Of a stretch of DNA of 64,000 nucleotides, positions 47,726 to 59,374 are shown piece after piece. Position 1 is the stretch's first letter; each line of letters begins with the position of its first letter. The stretch comes from Pelobates cultripes (lineage: Eukaryota; Chordata; Amphibia; Anura; Pelobatidae), in the NCBI GenBank assembly GCA_933207985.1, contig OW240917.1, positions 100,882,360-100,946,359 of the forward strand, written 5' to 3'. Below the pieces are notes generated by a model. That model saw only the letters and a program-made list of their open reading frames with translations. It had not been told where the DNA came from and did no database searches. Both the position numbers and the translations under genes were made by a program.

Positions 47726-48620
47726 TGTCTTGGGTGCTCTCTCATGTGTCAAAGATAAGGAGTAGAATCAACGTAACAGGTCAGAATGTCCTAAAATTCA
47801 TACAAAAAAAACAACTATCCAATACTAAACAATATGAAACTGAGGCCTGTATTCTCTCAGCTCCTATTTTTTTTTTTTTTAATCCAGATACAGGTATATA
47901 ATAATTTAATTTTGGCAACTCAGAATTGGCATTGCAAAAATGCCTAATATTGTACAATATTGTCTGTACAGCCAATGCACCATTTCTCCATTTTTTTGGC
48001 TGCCTGAATTGTTTACTCAGATGTTTCTCGCTACCAAAATTCTGCCGAGCTGAACCACAGCATGGACATATTAGTGCCTTGCCCAAAAAAATATTCGGCT
48101 GAAAAACTGGATTTTTCTGCTGTGCACAAGTCTACTATGAGTTATTTCACAAAAACCAACCACACAGTAAGCAAATAAAAATGAAAAATGTTATTCATAC
48201 ATTCTATAAACCATGGACAAGGAAGGGCCAATGTCAAACAGTACAGAATATTGATTATTTGCAAGGTGTTAGAGAATTTGAAATATTGTAAAGCAGTAAA
48301 AGTACTGCTTTATGTGGGCATTGCACCCATGTGCAGAAATTACTGTTACATTCTAGCTGAAATGCATCAGATTCTATCAGGTTCTTTTATAGACCTGAAG
48401 ATTATTTTACGCTGAATTGCAATTCGGACAAATTTAGGCCGATCAGACATTCGGCCAAATTCCAGAACTACAAGCCAAAATGCACCCTAACTGAAAAATT
48501 CTGAAGAGGTTTGGTCCAGCTCATGATTCTAGATTTAGTTTAGAGATCATTGATTGGACAAAAGATGATTGATGGATAGGAGACAGTCATTAAATGTCTA
48601 TTTTATTATTTTATTCACAG
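47726..48620. other. No gene recognised
   Basis: Unclassified AT-rich sequence. Confidence 0.45.
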
Positions 48621-48623
48621 ATA

Positions 48624-48963
48624 GTGATGTCTCGAACGTTTCGCCGAACGGTTCGTGAACGGTTCGCCACGGACTCATCATTGAGTAAACTTTAACCCTG
48701 TACCTCACAGTCAGCAGACACATTCCAGCCAATCAGCAGCAGACCCTCCCTCCCAGACCCTCCAACCTCCTGGACAGCATCCATTTTGAAGCTGCATTCT
48801 TAGTGAGCTGTCCAGGAGGTGGGAGGGTCTGGGAGGGAGGGTCTGCTGCTGATTGGCTGGAATGTGTCTGCTGACTGTGAGGTACAGGGTTAAAGTTTAC
48901 TCAATGATGAGTCCGTGGCGAACCGTTCGTGGCGAACCGTTCGCGAACCGTTCGGGACATCAC
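48624..48963. mobile_element. Fold-back MITE, 340 bp, TA-flanked
   Basis: GTGATGTCTCGAACG at the left mirrors CGTTCGGGACATCAC at the right, flanked by TA (48622-48623, 48964-48965). Nearly the whole element is one inverted repeat with a short centre. Second copy of the element at 33901-34217. TA target suggests a Tc1/mariner-type MITE. Confidence 0.88.
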
Positions 48964-49044
48964 TATCACAATCTTGTATGTTATATTAATTTGCCCCAGC
49001 ATCACTCTCATGGTCAGGTGAGTGCAGCCTCTTATTTTATATAT

Positions 49045-50606
49045 TGTGACAGAGTGCAAGGCATTGTTATGGATGGAGTGTATATTTAAGTGTTCTTGCA
49101 TAGCAAGACCACTTAATGTTATCTCACATATATATTATTAAGTGTTCTTGCATAGCAAGACCACTTAATGTTATCTCACATATATTATTCTTATTATAGC
49201 CAAATTTACCACCCTAACTCCTCCCACAGTTTTTACACTACATAGACAGTAATATACCAAAACGTGCGGATTGCTATTACATTTGTGGAACGTTTCGCCG
49301 AATGGTTCACGAAATATCGTCGTTCTTGTGGCGAAATTGGTCCCATAGGAATGAATGGCAAAATGTTCAAAACTAGAGTGGGAGCTGGCAAAAGCTGAAA
49401 AATCAGGACATGATTTCTAAACTGCCACCACTCCCTTATTTTCAAGCCCACCTACACAAATCTTATATCAAAACGTTCAGCTATCCCTGCTGCCACTAAA
49501 AATGTACATGGCTAAGTCATAGTCCTGATAATTTTCACAGTATGACCATTTGTTTGCAACTCACGCCGTCCATTGACATTCATTGAAACTCCACTCTAGC
49601 CAGCTCAAACTTGAAGGGCAATATCTAAACTGTGACTGTGCCTTCATTTTTAATACTTCAGAGACATACTATGCATCACAATGTAGGTCTGGGTCTTGTG
49701 ATTCTCACAATATAAAGCTCTTCGCTGTAGGATGTATAAAATACAACCATTTAAAGATGGCAACCGCCAAAATACTCTGACCTGTGCCAGGCTGGAGCAG
49801 CAAGTGATGTCATAGACAGGACCTTTTGTACAACTGCTAATGTTTTTATAAATGTATGTTTTAATGTAACTGTGAAGCACTTTGGGCAACAACGTTGCAA
49901 TTAAATGTGCTATATAAATAAATAATAACAGTTACTCCACCCACTCCAGTTGTAGACTACTGGTGGAGGCAAGAACACTTCACACAATTTCCCCAGAAAT
50001 TGTAGCTTTTCTAGTTCTCCAGAAGTATTGCAATATGTAAGTTAATAGTCCCAGGAATAAGGTTTGTCTGTTTTAGTCAGAGCAATTTTGTAATTTAATA
50101 TGGGTTCCTGGGTTGGATCATTTGGAGTGAAGGGAGGGCCAGTCCTCCAATACACAGTTTACATGCAACACAGCAGGTAAGCAATTCGATCCAAGAGTTC
50201 TGGAAACCCAGGTAGTTGCTCACCTGTTGGCAATGAGCAGCACAAGGCTGCTATAAAATTTCCCAGTCATGGATTAACAGGGAGAAGGACAAGCAGTTTG
50301 TAAGACTGCATTTCACTCTACAAGAGTCTTCATATTCTGAAGGAGAAAATAAACATTTATTTGAAAAAGGTCGGTGCTAAAATTAGTGTTTTGTATTGTT
50401 GGCAGCAGGTAAGCCGCCCAACAGCAGTTAGTAACAAGTGTCAGTATGTACTCAGAAGAACAAGGCGTTTCTTTTCTTTTTTGTTGTTGTTTTTTTTGTT
50501 TAATGGCCAGACCTCTTAATAAAATAAGACTGCATTTTCTAAATAAATACAATTTGTGTAGTATTCCTATCATTAAGACTGTGTGGTTATTTGGTACCAG
50601 GTCACA
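49045..50606 (+). repeat. 5' LTR of Gmr1-like element
   Basis: 49045-49087 and 50017-50606 match the 3' LTR (60464-60845) apart from an insertion in between. The LTR ends in GGTCACA at 50606. An AATAAA lies near 50349. Confidence 0.82.
49088..50016. mobile_element. MITE-like insertion in 5' LTR
   Basis: About 929 bp absent from the 3' LTR. It starts with AAGTGTTCTTGCATAGCAAG, itself nearly palindromic, inside a roughly 52-bp unit that is tandemly duplicated (49088-49139, 49140 onward). The complement AGGCAAGAACACTT is at 49967-49980. 49865-49925 resembles a SINE/LINE tail (GCACTTTGGGC ... CTATATAAATAAA). Class uncertain. Confidence 0.7.
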
Positions 50607-50608
50607 TA

Positions 50609-50625
50609 TGGTGGAGGATGACGGC
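50609..50625 (+). promoter_or_regulatory. Primer-binding site of Gmr1-like element
   Basis: TGGTGGAGGATGACGGC starts two to three bases after the LTR end, where the tRNA primer pairs. The tRNA was not identified. Confidence 0.65.
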
Positions 50626-50665
50626 ACCGCACTGACAGTCTGAAAAAGGAACCAATACCAACAAA

Positions 50666-51740
50666 ATGGTGGCTGTTGTTAAGACTTTACGGCAGGCTGC
50701 AGCCACCCAGCAAGACAATATTACAGTCCTGCAGCAACTGGTGTTTGCACAAAAAGAGGAGCAGTAAAATGCCACTCGGGCCATGCAATAGGAGATCCAG
50801 GACCAATCTGAGAGGCAGGCCAGATATACCGTGGAAGTGCCACACAATTCTAAGGCTCTGAGAGTGAGTAACTATTTGCAGAAGATGGTGGACACAGATA
50901 ATGTAGAAGCTTACCAGATGGCTTTTGAAAGGACAGCTGAAAGAGAAGGTTGGCCAGAGTCTGAATGGGCAAGTCTCCTTGTTCCATTTCACACTGGAGA
51001 GCCTCGAAAGGTATATTTTGATGTGGAGCCTGAACAAGCCTGTGACTACATGAAGCTGAAAGCAGTACTCTTGGCCTGCTTGGGAGTCACAACAGCAGTT
51101 CAGGCCCAGAGATTTCACTCCTAGACTTATAGCCAAGACAAAGCTGTATGGTCACAAATGTTTGATTTATTAAATCTTGTCAGGAAATGGTTACAGCCAG
51201 AGGTTAATTCAGCAAGTCACATCATGGAACAGCTTGTGATGGACAGCTTCCTGAGAGGATTGCCTGTTTCCCTACGGCACTGGGTCAGCCAAAGTGATTC
51301 TTAAATGGCTGATGGACTAGTTGCTTTATTGGAACGATACAGAGTCCCAGTAAATGGGGTAAGACTGTTCCAGTGAAAAGGGGGTCTTGGGAAGAGCAGA
51401 TCTATTTGTACAACCCAAGGGACAATCCAGTAACGGGGAAGTATTTTGTGAAGCTGGAAAATTGTACACAAGCCTCAAAAATTATGCCTAATTATAACAT
51501 TAAGTGTTTTCAATGCAAAGGATATGGACATATTGCAAAGGACTGTCCTGAGAATATTGTTGCAATGGAATGTAATGTTGGTGATAAGAGGGATGATTAC
51601 TCTCTTTTCTCTCGCTCAGTATATGCAGTACCCAAAAATGATTGTCTGAAGGGCTATCCATCCCTGGTGTACTGTAAGGGTAGAGGGAAGGGACATAAGT
51701 GCTTTACTAGATTCTGGGAGTATGGTTTACGCTTCTAGAC
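50666..51740 (+). pseudogene. Gag (SCAN-like, CCHC knuckle) and protease remnant
   Basis: From the ATG at 50666: an N-terminal stretch with two stops, then a helical region with DYMKLKAVLLACLGVT, AQRFHS and MEQLVMDSFLRGLP, which matches the SCAN-like capsid fold of Gmr1 elements. A TAG interrupts after RFHS (51122). The nucleocapsid knuckle CFQCKGYGHIAKDC (about 51508-51550) is C-x2-C-x4-H-x4-C. Protease follows in another frame with ALLDSGS near 51703-51723, the aspartic protease active site. Several stops and frameshifts; inactive. Confidence 0.82.
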
Positions 51741-52220
51741 CAAGGTCTGTTAAGAAATATTAAAGTTAATGTCTCCCAGAATCTATAAATTGCCTGAATA
51801 CATGGTGACATACACAAGTAGCCTACTGCGGAGGTAATTATTGAGACGCAAAGTGACACTGTAAATCATACAGTTGGTCTGGTAAAGAAATGAGTCCATG
51901 AAATGATAATTGGCAGGGATTTTCCCAATTCTTTTTAATTTATGGATGGGCACTGAGCAGGATAAATCAGTTCCAATATATGCCAATGTTAGTGACTTTC
52001 CATTTTCAGATTTATTAAGGGAAGAGTTGGACAGGGAAGTTGCTGCTAAAAACAATCATTTAACACCTATGGAATCCCTAGTTGGGGATAACACTGAACA
52101 TAGTGATGCAGGTCCATCTTGTGGCCCTGAACCGGTTCTAGAACTGACTGACCTAGAGGTAACTTCAGAGCTGCACAGTGGGAGGATCTCCTTTTATCTG
52201 GGACTAGAAACCATATCTTC

Positions 52221-52561
52221 ATGAGGAATGAGACACCTGTTAATCCCAACAAAATGTCTTCTTATCCATATTTTGAAGTGGAAAATGATTTAATGTACAG
52301 AGTTGGAAAGGTACATGTTGTTAAACAACTATTGTTACCCCAGGCATATCGAGACACAGAATTACATCTCACACATAGCCATATTCTTGGGGGACACCAA
52401 GGGGTTGATAAGACAAGAGAGATACTTATCAGGAGGTTTTATTGGCCAGGTATAATGGTGTTAATTACAAATTATTGTTCCTCTTGTCCTGATTGCCAGT
52501 TAAATGCTCCTTTTAAAACATTTTGTAGTCCCTTAAGGTCCTTACCCATTATTGCAGGAAA
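52221..52561 (+). pseudogene. Integrase, N-terminal zinc-binding part
   Basis: LHLTHSHILGGHQGVDKTRE followed by RRFYWPGIM and CSSCPDCQ: the H-H-C-C zinc-binding domain of Ty3/gypsy integrases. Coding stops where the DIRS element begins; the catalytic core resumes at about 57212. Confidence 0.88.
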
Positions 52562-52580
52562 CGTTATAATACTTACCATA

Positions 52581-52712
52581 CGTTTCTTTTCCTGGCTATT
52601 ATTCATGGCAGCATCACTTATGCATCACTTATGGGGAGCTCCACCCCAAACAGGAATAGGACAGGAAAAAAAAAATCAACTAATCAGAACAAGACTGTAG
52701 GCATAAAAGATC
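52581..52712. repeat. DIRS left inverted terminal repeat
   Basis: CCTGGCTATTATTCATGGCA at the outside, CTGTAGGCATAAAAGATCCC at the inside; complementary to 57083-57210. Confidence 0.88.
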
Positions 52713-52753
52713 CCTCCTCCTTCTTCCCTATTTTAAAAGCTGTAAAAAGGTTG

Positions 52754-52852
52754 CTGATGCTGCCTTGAATAATAGCCAGGAAAAGAAAATTACGATAAGT
52801 ATGATAAAATGTTCTGCATTCCTGGCTAATCATGGCAGCATCAATTATTGGT
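52754..52852. repeat. DIRS internal complementary region
   Basis: 52754-52807 complements 52562-52615 (left extremity) and 52817-52852 resembles the complement of the right extremity (around 57175-57210). Its presence supports recombinase-mediated integration of a circular intermediate. Confidence 0.85.
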
Positions 52853-52969
52853 GATACCCAAGCTCAACTTTTGGGATGGGATCATTAATACGCCTTGCAC
52901 CTTGCTGCTTCAACAAAATGTATTAGTGAGATACAACAGAAGATGGTACACCTCCACCGAAGGCTGTAG

Positions 52970-53600
52970 AAGGTGAAGCCAAATCCAAATCATAATGCTT
53001 GATGAAAGTCATTGGGGAAAACCAGGTAGCTGTCCTACAGATGTCTTCAGAAGAAACCTCTGCCTAATTAGCCCAGGAGGTTGCCAATGCCCCTGTGGAG
53101 TGAGTTTTAATTTTACTCGGAGGAGTAAGGTTTTTTTAAATGATAAGCTTTGATTATAATATTCAAAATCAAAAGTCTCATGGTGAATGTAGAGGCTGCT
53201 TCTCTTCTTCTGGCACTTATCGGAAGAAGAAATAGGTGTTGGGATTTCCAAAATTGTTGAGACATTTCCAGGTATTTAATCAAGCATAGTCTGACATCCA
53301 ACTGATGAAGTTTTTCTTCTGATGGAGAAGAAGGAGATGAATAAAATGAAGGAAGAATAATTTCCTAGAGAATGTGGAAATTAGAAGCCACCTTAGGTAA
53401 AAATGCTTGCCTAGGTCTCCACTCTGTCATGGAAAATTTGAATATCGTTCTCATCACATGAAATGCTTGAATTTCAGACATATGTTTTGCCATGGTTATT
53501 GCCACTAGAGACAGAGTCTTATATGTCAGCAAAATAATACCCAGCTCATCTAATGGGGAGTCTGACAAAACAACCCACACCATAGGCAAATCCCAAGGAG
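52970..53600 (-). pseudogene. DIRS tyrosine recombinase, degenerate
   Basis: Reading down the minus strand in changing frames: LTYKTLSLVAITMAKHMSEI (about 53540-53480), the first catalytic-arginine region with the Arg apparently replaced; then LDVRLCLIKYLEMS and SARRREAAS (about 53300-53200); then a block around 53100-53020 corresponding to the His/Arg region. No clear catalytic Tyr. The gene lies downstream of RNase H, as in DIRS elements. Confidence 0.7.
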
Positions 53601-53939
53601 AAAATTAATTATTGTTAGGCGGTCTGATACGGATGGCCACTTTAAAAAAAAAAACTTGCAATCAGTGGATCTGATGTCCATGAAATGTTGCATAGGGCTG
53701 ACAATGCTGAAGATTGAACTTTTAAAGAACTCAGGCTCATACCTTTATCCAGACCTGCATGAAGGAAATTTAAAATGTTAATGTTGTTTGGATGAAGGAA
53801 ATCAGTAGCATTTTCTTTAGACCAGGAACGAAATGTTTCCCATATTTTATGATAACAAGCTGATGTTTAACTTTTTCTAGACTTCAGTAGAGTATCAATT
53901 ACCAACTCAGATTTGCATTGTGTTAGGAGTTTCTCCCTT

Positions 53940-54863
53940 TTAAAAGCAAGCCCCCAAGTTCAACTGGTTGGGATTGGGATGAACTGCTGGCCCCTCAGTT
54001 AGTAAATCTGGTCTCCGAGGAAGTGGCCAAGGATGTTCCAGGCTCATTCTGTTGAGGAGAGGAAACCAAGACCTCTGTGGCCAAATAGGGATGATAGCAA
54101 TTACTTTCCGTCCTTTTTTCCAGATTTTTCTCAGTAGTCTGTGAATCATCAGTAGGGGAGGGAATGCATACCCGAGATCGAATTCCCATTGAAGAGAGAA
54201 GGCATCTTGTCCTGCTGCTAGATGGTCCGCATGGAGAGAGTAAAACCTGGGAACCTGAGCATTCCTGTATGAAGCCATCAAGTCGATCTGAGGTCTGCCC
54301 CACTGCTGAGAAAGCAACTGAAAAACTTCTTGATTGAGCTTCTATTCTCCTTGTTAAACCATTGTTCTGCTGACGAAGTCTGCCAACACATTTTCTGTCC
54401 CTGGGAGGTATACTGCTTTCTGGCCTTGTAAATTGGATTGGGCAAAAATCATTAGAGGTCTTAACTCTTTCAGAAGAAACTTGCTTTGGGTACCACCCTG
54501 GTGATTCACATACGAGGCCACAGCCCCGTTGTCTGTCTGGATTCTCACCCAAGCATTCCTCAGACGATGACAAAACCCCAGCAGAGCCTTGAATACTGCT
54601 CTTAGCTCTCTCAGATTTGAATGAAGCTTTTTCTCCTTTGTAGACCATATTCCCTGAATCCATATGTTGTTGTAGTGTGCACCCCAACCTGGAAGGCTGG
54701 CATCTGTTGTAATAGTTATCCAACTTGGTTCTTCTAGTGGAAACCCCATAGACAGGTTCTTCTCTTTGGTCCACCATGTCAGATTGTCTGAAATGCACGG
54801 AAGAAGATGAATTCTCTGATCCCAATTGCCCATTTTCGTCTTGAACTGGTGTAGTAACTGCAT
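53940..54863 (-). pseudogene. DIRS RNase H and following domain
   Basis: RNase H: TITTDASLPGWG (first Asp), LHSNLRELRAV (Glu), RIQTDNGAVASYVNHQGG (Asp) and YLPGTENVLADFVSR (last Asp). A stop and a small shift follow, then WGRPQIDLMASYRNAQVPRF, LAAGQDAFSLQW and YAFPPLLMIHRLLRK, the conserved region that follows RNase H in DIRS polyproteins. Full domain length. Confidence 0.88.
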
Positions 54864-55740
54864 CTGAATAGGCCCACTTCACTAGACCTATCGTGGATGT
54901 GAGTTTTCCCAGTAGGCTCATAAACTCCCTTGCAGAGATGTAATGCTTGAGATGGAGACTCTTAATCTTTATAATAATTCTTCTCATTCTTTCTGTAGAT
55001 AGAGTTGCGGTGCTTTTCACCATATCAATATTTGCTCCTAAATAATTCCTTCTCTGGGCTGGAACTAATGAACTCTTTTCCATGTTTATTAACCAACCAT
55101 GTTCCTGGAGACAAATGATAGTAGTTTGGGTATGGAGACAAACGATTTGACTGGATGAGCCTATGATCAGGAAGTCGTCCAGGTAATAGTATATCTCAAT
55201 GTTCTTTTTCCTTATAAAAGCTACAAGGGCAATGCGAATTTTTGAGAATGTCCTTGGAGCTAAACTCAATCCAAACGGAAGACCGTTGAATTGGTAATGC
55301 TTTCCTGAGAACCAAAATCTTAGGAACCTGCGATGACTGTCGTAAATAGTGATCTGATAATAAGAGTCTTTTAGATCAATAGATGTCATCCAGTCTCCAG
55401 CCTTTATATTTTGTAGAATAGTTGCGATAGACTCCATCTTGAAAGTTCTTGTTTCTAACTTTGCATTCAAAATGTTTAGGTCCAAAATTAGTCTACAAAG
55501 CCCTGAGGCTTTGGTGCCAGAAAGATCATAGAATAATGGCCGCTGAAATGTTCTCTGTAAGGAACTACTTCTATGACTTGATTCCCCAGGAGCTGTGAAA
55601 TACAGTTCCTCATAGCCATTTCTTTTTCTCCTCTGGCTACACGTGAATGAGTGAAGACCCTCTTTGTAGGGAAGTAGTTGAATTTAATCTTGTAACCTTC
55701 CTTTAGAATTGATAGTACCCAGAAATCTGGAATGTTTTTG
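54860..55740 (-). pseudogene. DIRS reverse transcriptase
   Basis: N-terminal end VWAKNIPDFWVL (about 55745), IFLAPKPQGF near 55515, then after a one-base frameshift at about 55500: LDLNILNAKL, DWMTSIDLKDSYYQI, FNGLPFGLSLAPRTFSK and the catalytic YYLDDFLIIG (about 55165-55195). LMSLLGKLTSTIG marks the connection toward RNase H, where a second frameshift occurs near 54860. Otherwise well preserved. Confidence 0.9.
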
Positions 55741-55803
55741 GCCCAAACAGGGTAGAAGAGGTGAGGTTTGCCCCCTATAACACCTGGCTGGACCTGCAAA
55801 TGT

Positions 55804-56163
55804 TCAGAAGCTTTTATTTGCAGGCCTAGATCCTCTTCCTCTAACTGTTTTAGATGAGGTTGATTGATAATTCCTCCAGTTAGTATTCCTGGAATACTCC
55901 CGTCCAGGCCTATAAGCTCTACTGTCCCAAAAGGTTCGGTCTCTGAATTTTTTGTCTTTCCAGGAAGATGAACCAAATCTTCTTTTTCCTTGTGGGAGGA
56001 AAGCCTTTTTCCAATCAGCCACTTTATGAATGGCATCATCAAGGACTTTTTCAAAAAGAAAGTCTCCTTGAAATGGGAGAGCACATAGGGAGGCATTAGA
56101 AGCATAATCTTCTCCCCAAAAGTGTAGCCTTTGACTTTTCTTTATACTTCTTTGGAGAATCAT
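55804..56163 (-). pseudogene. DIRS gag-like C-terminus
   Basis: NASLCALPFQGDFLFEKVLD, then a basic, aromatic tail (FLPQGKRRFGSSSWKDKKF, NTNWRNYQS) as in DIRS ORF1 C-termini, just upstream of the RT. The N-terminal part toward 57080 is not recognisable. Confidence 0.7.
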
Positions 56164-56725
56164 CTTGCGATCTCACTGGGCTGTAAGAGAGGCCAATATA
56201 TAATATATTATAGGTCTATAGTGGCACCCTTTTCCCCCCACCATCCATGAATATATGAAATTAGAGGCTCACCTATGTCCTCTAGAGCGTGATCTTGAGG
56301 CAGAGGGAGAAGCCATCTGATAAAATACATTTTACGAAAAACATGGAAAGTAACAAAAAAAGTATTTAGTTAATATTGTTTTAAAGATTGTAAAAATTAT
56401 CTTTAGATTTATTCAGACAGGATTAGGCAGCTTTTCTGAATATCCTTGTGAATTACTGACCAATTTCAAGATACTAGATGCTGAAAAGACTTAGAAGTAC
56501 TGTCTTAAGATTTTTGGAAATTTTATTTTTTGCGCGAAAGCATTACTCTTTAAGTGCGAAAGTAAGTTTGCACATGCGCAGATGGAATTTCGGACGCTGC
56601 CGCTACTGCGCCTGCTCTGCAAAGCCTAAAGTAGAAGAGCACGGCCACCGACAGGAACATAGACTCTAGAGAAGAGCCGAGCTGAGTAAAACAGGGAGAA
56701 CTCCCAGGTAAGTAAAAACTACCTT

Positions 56726-56802
56726 TTAACCCCTTAAGGACCAAACTTCTGGAATAAAAGGGAATCATGACATGTCACACGTCATGTGTCCTTAAGGGGT
56801 AA
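56726..56802. mobile_element. 77-bp TTAA MITE inside DIRS
   Basis: TTAACCCCTTAAGGAC at the left and GTCCTTAAGGGGTAAA at the right are inverted ends around a 45-bp centre. Tiny piggyBac-type MITE; the same end type begins the insertion at 27143 and occurs at 62213-62231. Confidence 0.88.
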
Positions 56803-57082
56803 AACAGTTAAAAATGAAAGAAAAGGGAAAAACAAGAGAAAGAAAAATAAAGTATAACTAACCACGGCTTCTCCAAAAGCTCTGCAATCAGATTAGGGGG
56901 GATTTTGATACAGCAAGAGGAACTTTTAATGCAACAGCCAACTTCACATCAATTATAAATTATTATTAGCCCATACTTTTAAAGATATAAACAAATTCCC
57001 TCAATGGAATACAGATACTAATTTGTACTTAACTCAGTTTTTTTTCTGTTTGTCCTCAAAGGACAGAAAAAAAATACCATGG

Positions 57083-57210
57083 AGTAGAAAGAGAAGGGAC
57101 CTTTTATGCCTACAGTCTTCTGATTGGTTGATTTTTTTTCCTGTCCTGTTTGGGGCAGAGCTACCCATAAGTGATGCAGCCTTGATTAGCCAGGAAAGAG
57201 GTTCTATTTC
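57083..57210. repeat. DIRS right inverted terminal repeat
   Basis: Inverted match to 52581-52712 with about one mismatch per ten bases; ends near GCCAGGAAAGAG. Confidence 0.88.
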
Positions 57211-57211
57211 A

Positions 57212-58180
57212 ACAAATTGGTATGGACTTTGTGGACCCTCTTATAAAATCTGCATGAAGACACCAGTACAGATTGGTAAAAGTAGGCTATGCTACTAGTT
57301 ACCCTGAGGCAATACCTATGCATACAACTTCAGCAAAAGCTATTGCTAAGGAATTAATATCAGTGCTCAGTAGGGATTCCCAAGGAAATATTGACAGATC
57401 AGAAAAATCAATTTATGTCCAGAGTTATAAAATAATTATGCAATCTCCTTCATATAAAGCAGCTGAAAACCTCAGTATATCACCCACAAGCAGATGGTTT
57501 GGTGGAGAGATCCAATCAAGCCCTAAAAGCTATGTTTAGAAAGGCCATTAATAAAAATGGGAAAAACTGGGATTGCCTTTTACCTTATTTAATATTTGCT
57601 ATTAGGGACGTCCCTCAAGCCTCTACTGGGTTTTCACCTTTTGAACTCTTGTATGGTAGACACCAGTCTAGGATTTAGGGATTACCCTGTTGTGTCTAAA
57701 GTATTTTTTTGAATGTTTCTAAAACACCTTAGATACAATTGGGTAATCCCTAAATCCAGGACTGTTTGGGGGGTACTTAAGGACTGGGTTGGGAACCACT
57801 GCCCTAGAGGATTGTTAGATATAGCCAAAGAGACTTGGGAAGTTGAGTCTATGCCACACAGAAGTGTCATACAGCTTGTAACTCAGATGCAGGAACAGAT
57901 GGCAGCCATTATGCCCATTGTTAGAGAACACAGGGAAAATGCCCAACAACATCAGCAGAACACAATAAAAATGTCAGGGTCCACACGTTTAAACCAAGAG
58001 ATAGAGTGCTAGCTTTGGTTCCTACGGTCGAGAACAAATTCCTAGCAACAACATGGCATGGACCATATGAAGTCATAGAGGGTGTGGGAAAAGTAAATTA
58101 TAAAGTAAGACAACCCGGAAGAAGAAAAGAGGTACAAATCTAACACATGAATCTACTTAAGCCATGGAAAGAAAGAGAAA
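57212..58180 (+). pseudogene. Integrase, catalytic core and C-terminal part
   Basis: In changing frames: QQIGMDFVGPL (first catalytic Asp), VKVGYATSYPEAIPM, then a decayed TDQ box (second Asp), HPQADGLVERSNQALK (catalytic Glu) and GFSPFELLYGRH (about 57630-57660). After a small hairpin insertion it continues with LLDIAKETWE. Continuation of 52221-52561. Stops and shifts throughout. Confidence 0.85.
57675..57800. mobile_element. Small hairpin MITE in integrase
   Basis: GGATTTAGGGATTACCC and GGGTAATCCCTAAATCC form the arms; GGGTTGGGAACCACTG near 57790 looks like a hAT end. It interrupts the coding between YGRH and LLDIAKE. Exact ends uncertain. Confidence 0.65.
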
Positions 58181-58319
58181 TGCTTGTGACTATAGAAACA
58201 TTACACTTCCCTCCAAATGATAATGAATCATCTGTAAATATATCAGAAACCATGACTCTACCAAAAGAGGGAGGTAAAATACCTTATTAGCTAAATAAAG
58301 TTGTTTTCTCCACAGTTCC

Positions 58320-58573
58320 ATGGAGAACTGTGTAATAAAGCATGATATCATCACCGAGCCAGGAAAAAAAATCCATCTTAAGTCATATAGAATACCAGAA
58401 GCTTGTAGAGAAGCGATCAAAACCAAAATAAAGAAAATATTGGACCTTGGGGTAATTGAAGAGTCACAGAATGTTTGGTGTAGCCCAATTGTGATTGTAC
58501 CAAAACCAGATGGCACAATCAGATTCTGCAATGGTTACCGGAAGCTTAATGCAATGTCCAAGTTTGATGCATA
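58320..58573 (+). pseudogene. Gmr1-like reverse transcriptase, part 1
   Basis: HDIITEPGKKIHLKSYRIPE, LDLGVIEESQNVWCSPIVIV, KPDGTIRFCNGYRKLN and the start of the YPMP box: fingers and beginning of the palm of a Ty3/gypsy RT. Cut by the hAT element at 58582. It lies after integrase, as in Gmr1. Confidence 0.9.
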
Positions 58574-58581
58574 TCCTATGC

Positions 58582-59374
58582 CAGGGGTAGGCAACCTACG
58601 GCACTAGTGCCATGCACGGCAATCAAGGTGTCTTTGCACGGCACTGAAGGCTGCTAGAGCCAAACAGGCTCTGGCCTATCAGGAGTCCCAGTGAATCTTC
58701 AGATATCTGCTAATACGAAAAGGTGGTGAAGGACAATCCTCAATTTATGCATTGCAGCACGTAGAGGAACTGATCTCAGATCACTTCCTTCCAGCACTTG
58801 TGAATGGGAATCCACACTATAGTAGAGCAGCCTGCAGCTGCTGTTGCTGCTCCTGTCCTTGATCTGTACCTGGCCAGCCTGGTCCCCACTGGAACCCAGG
58901 GAAGCCTGTGCTAGATTTACACAGAAATGCACAAAAACCCTCCCCTCATACAAATAATACGAACAGCCCACAAACAAACATACATACAATCCGCACAAAC
59001 GTAACCCGCTAACAATCCACATACATGCACACAACCCCACGTGCAGCCTCTCACATGCAATACCCCAAACAGCCCCCACACATACACACACTACAAAACA
59101 CACAATGTGACATATCCACACACACAATTCCACAAGCAGCCCCCATACACAGCCCACATTCATATGTATCATACACGATACCACAAACTACTCATGAACA
59201 TATGCAATATAATAGCTCATATATGCACAAATACAACGATACAAAGCAATTACAGTATAAATAACACAAGCAGAATACGGCAGCATACACACCTCAATTT
59301 AAAAAAATTGGACCGGCTACGGGACATCACAATCCTATATCGGCACAGTGCTGCTAAAAGGTTGCCTACCTCTG
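58582..59374. mobile_element. 793-bp non-autonomous hAT element
   Basis: Ends CAGGGGTAGGCAACCT and AGGTTGCCTACCTCTG are inverted and flanked by the exact 8-bp duplication TCCTATGC (58574-58581, 59375-59382). The left part is GC-balanced, the right part rich in CACA. No transposase. Removing it and one duplication copy rejoins the RT coding at the PMP box. Confidence 0.95.

Larger units (their letters stand above)
52562..57211 (-). mobile_element. DIRS retrotransposon, near full length, in integrase
   Basis: A 4.65-kb element inserted in the gypsy integrase gene. Inverted terminal repeats at about 52581-52712 and 57083-57210 match in inverted comparison. 52754-52852 is an internal complementary region: its first half complements the left end and its second half the right end, the hallmark used by DIRS elements to make a circular intermediate. 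Minus-strand genes in order: gag-like, RT, RNase H and tyrosine recombinase, all with frameshifts. No target duplication is expected or seen. Confidence 0.88.
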
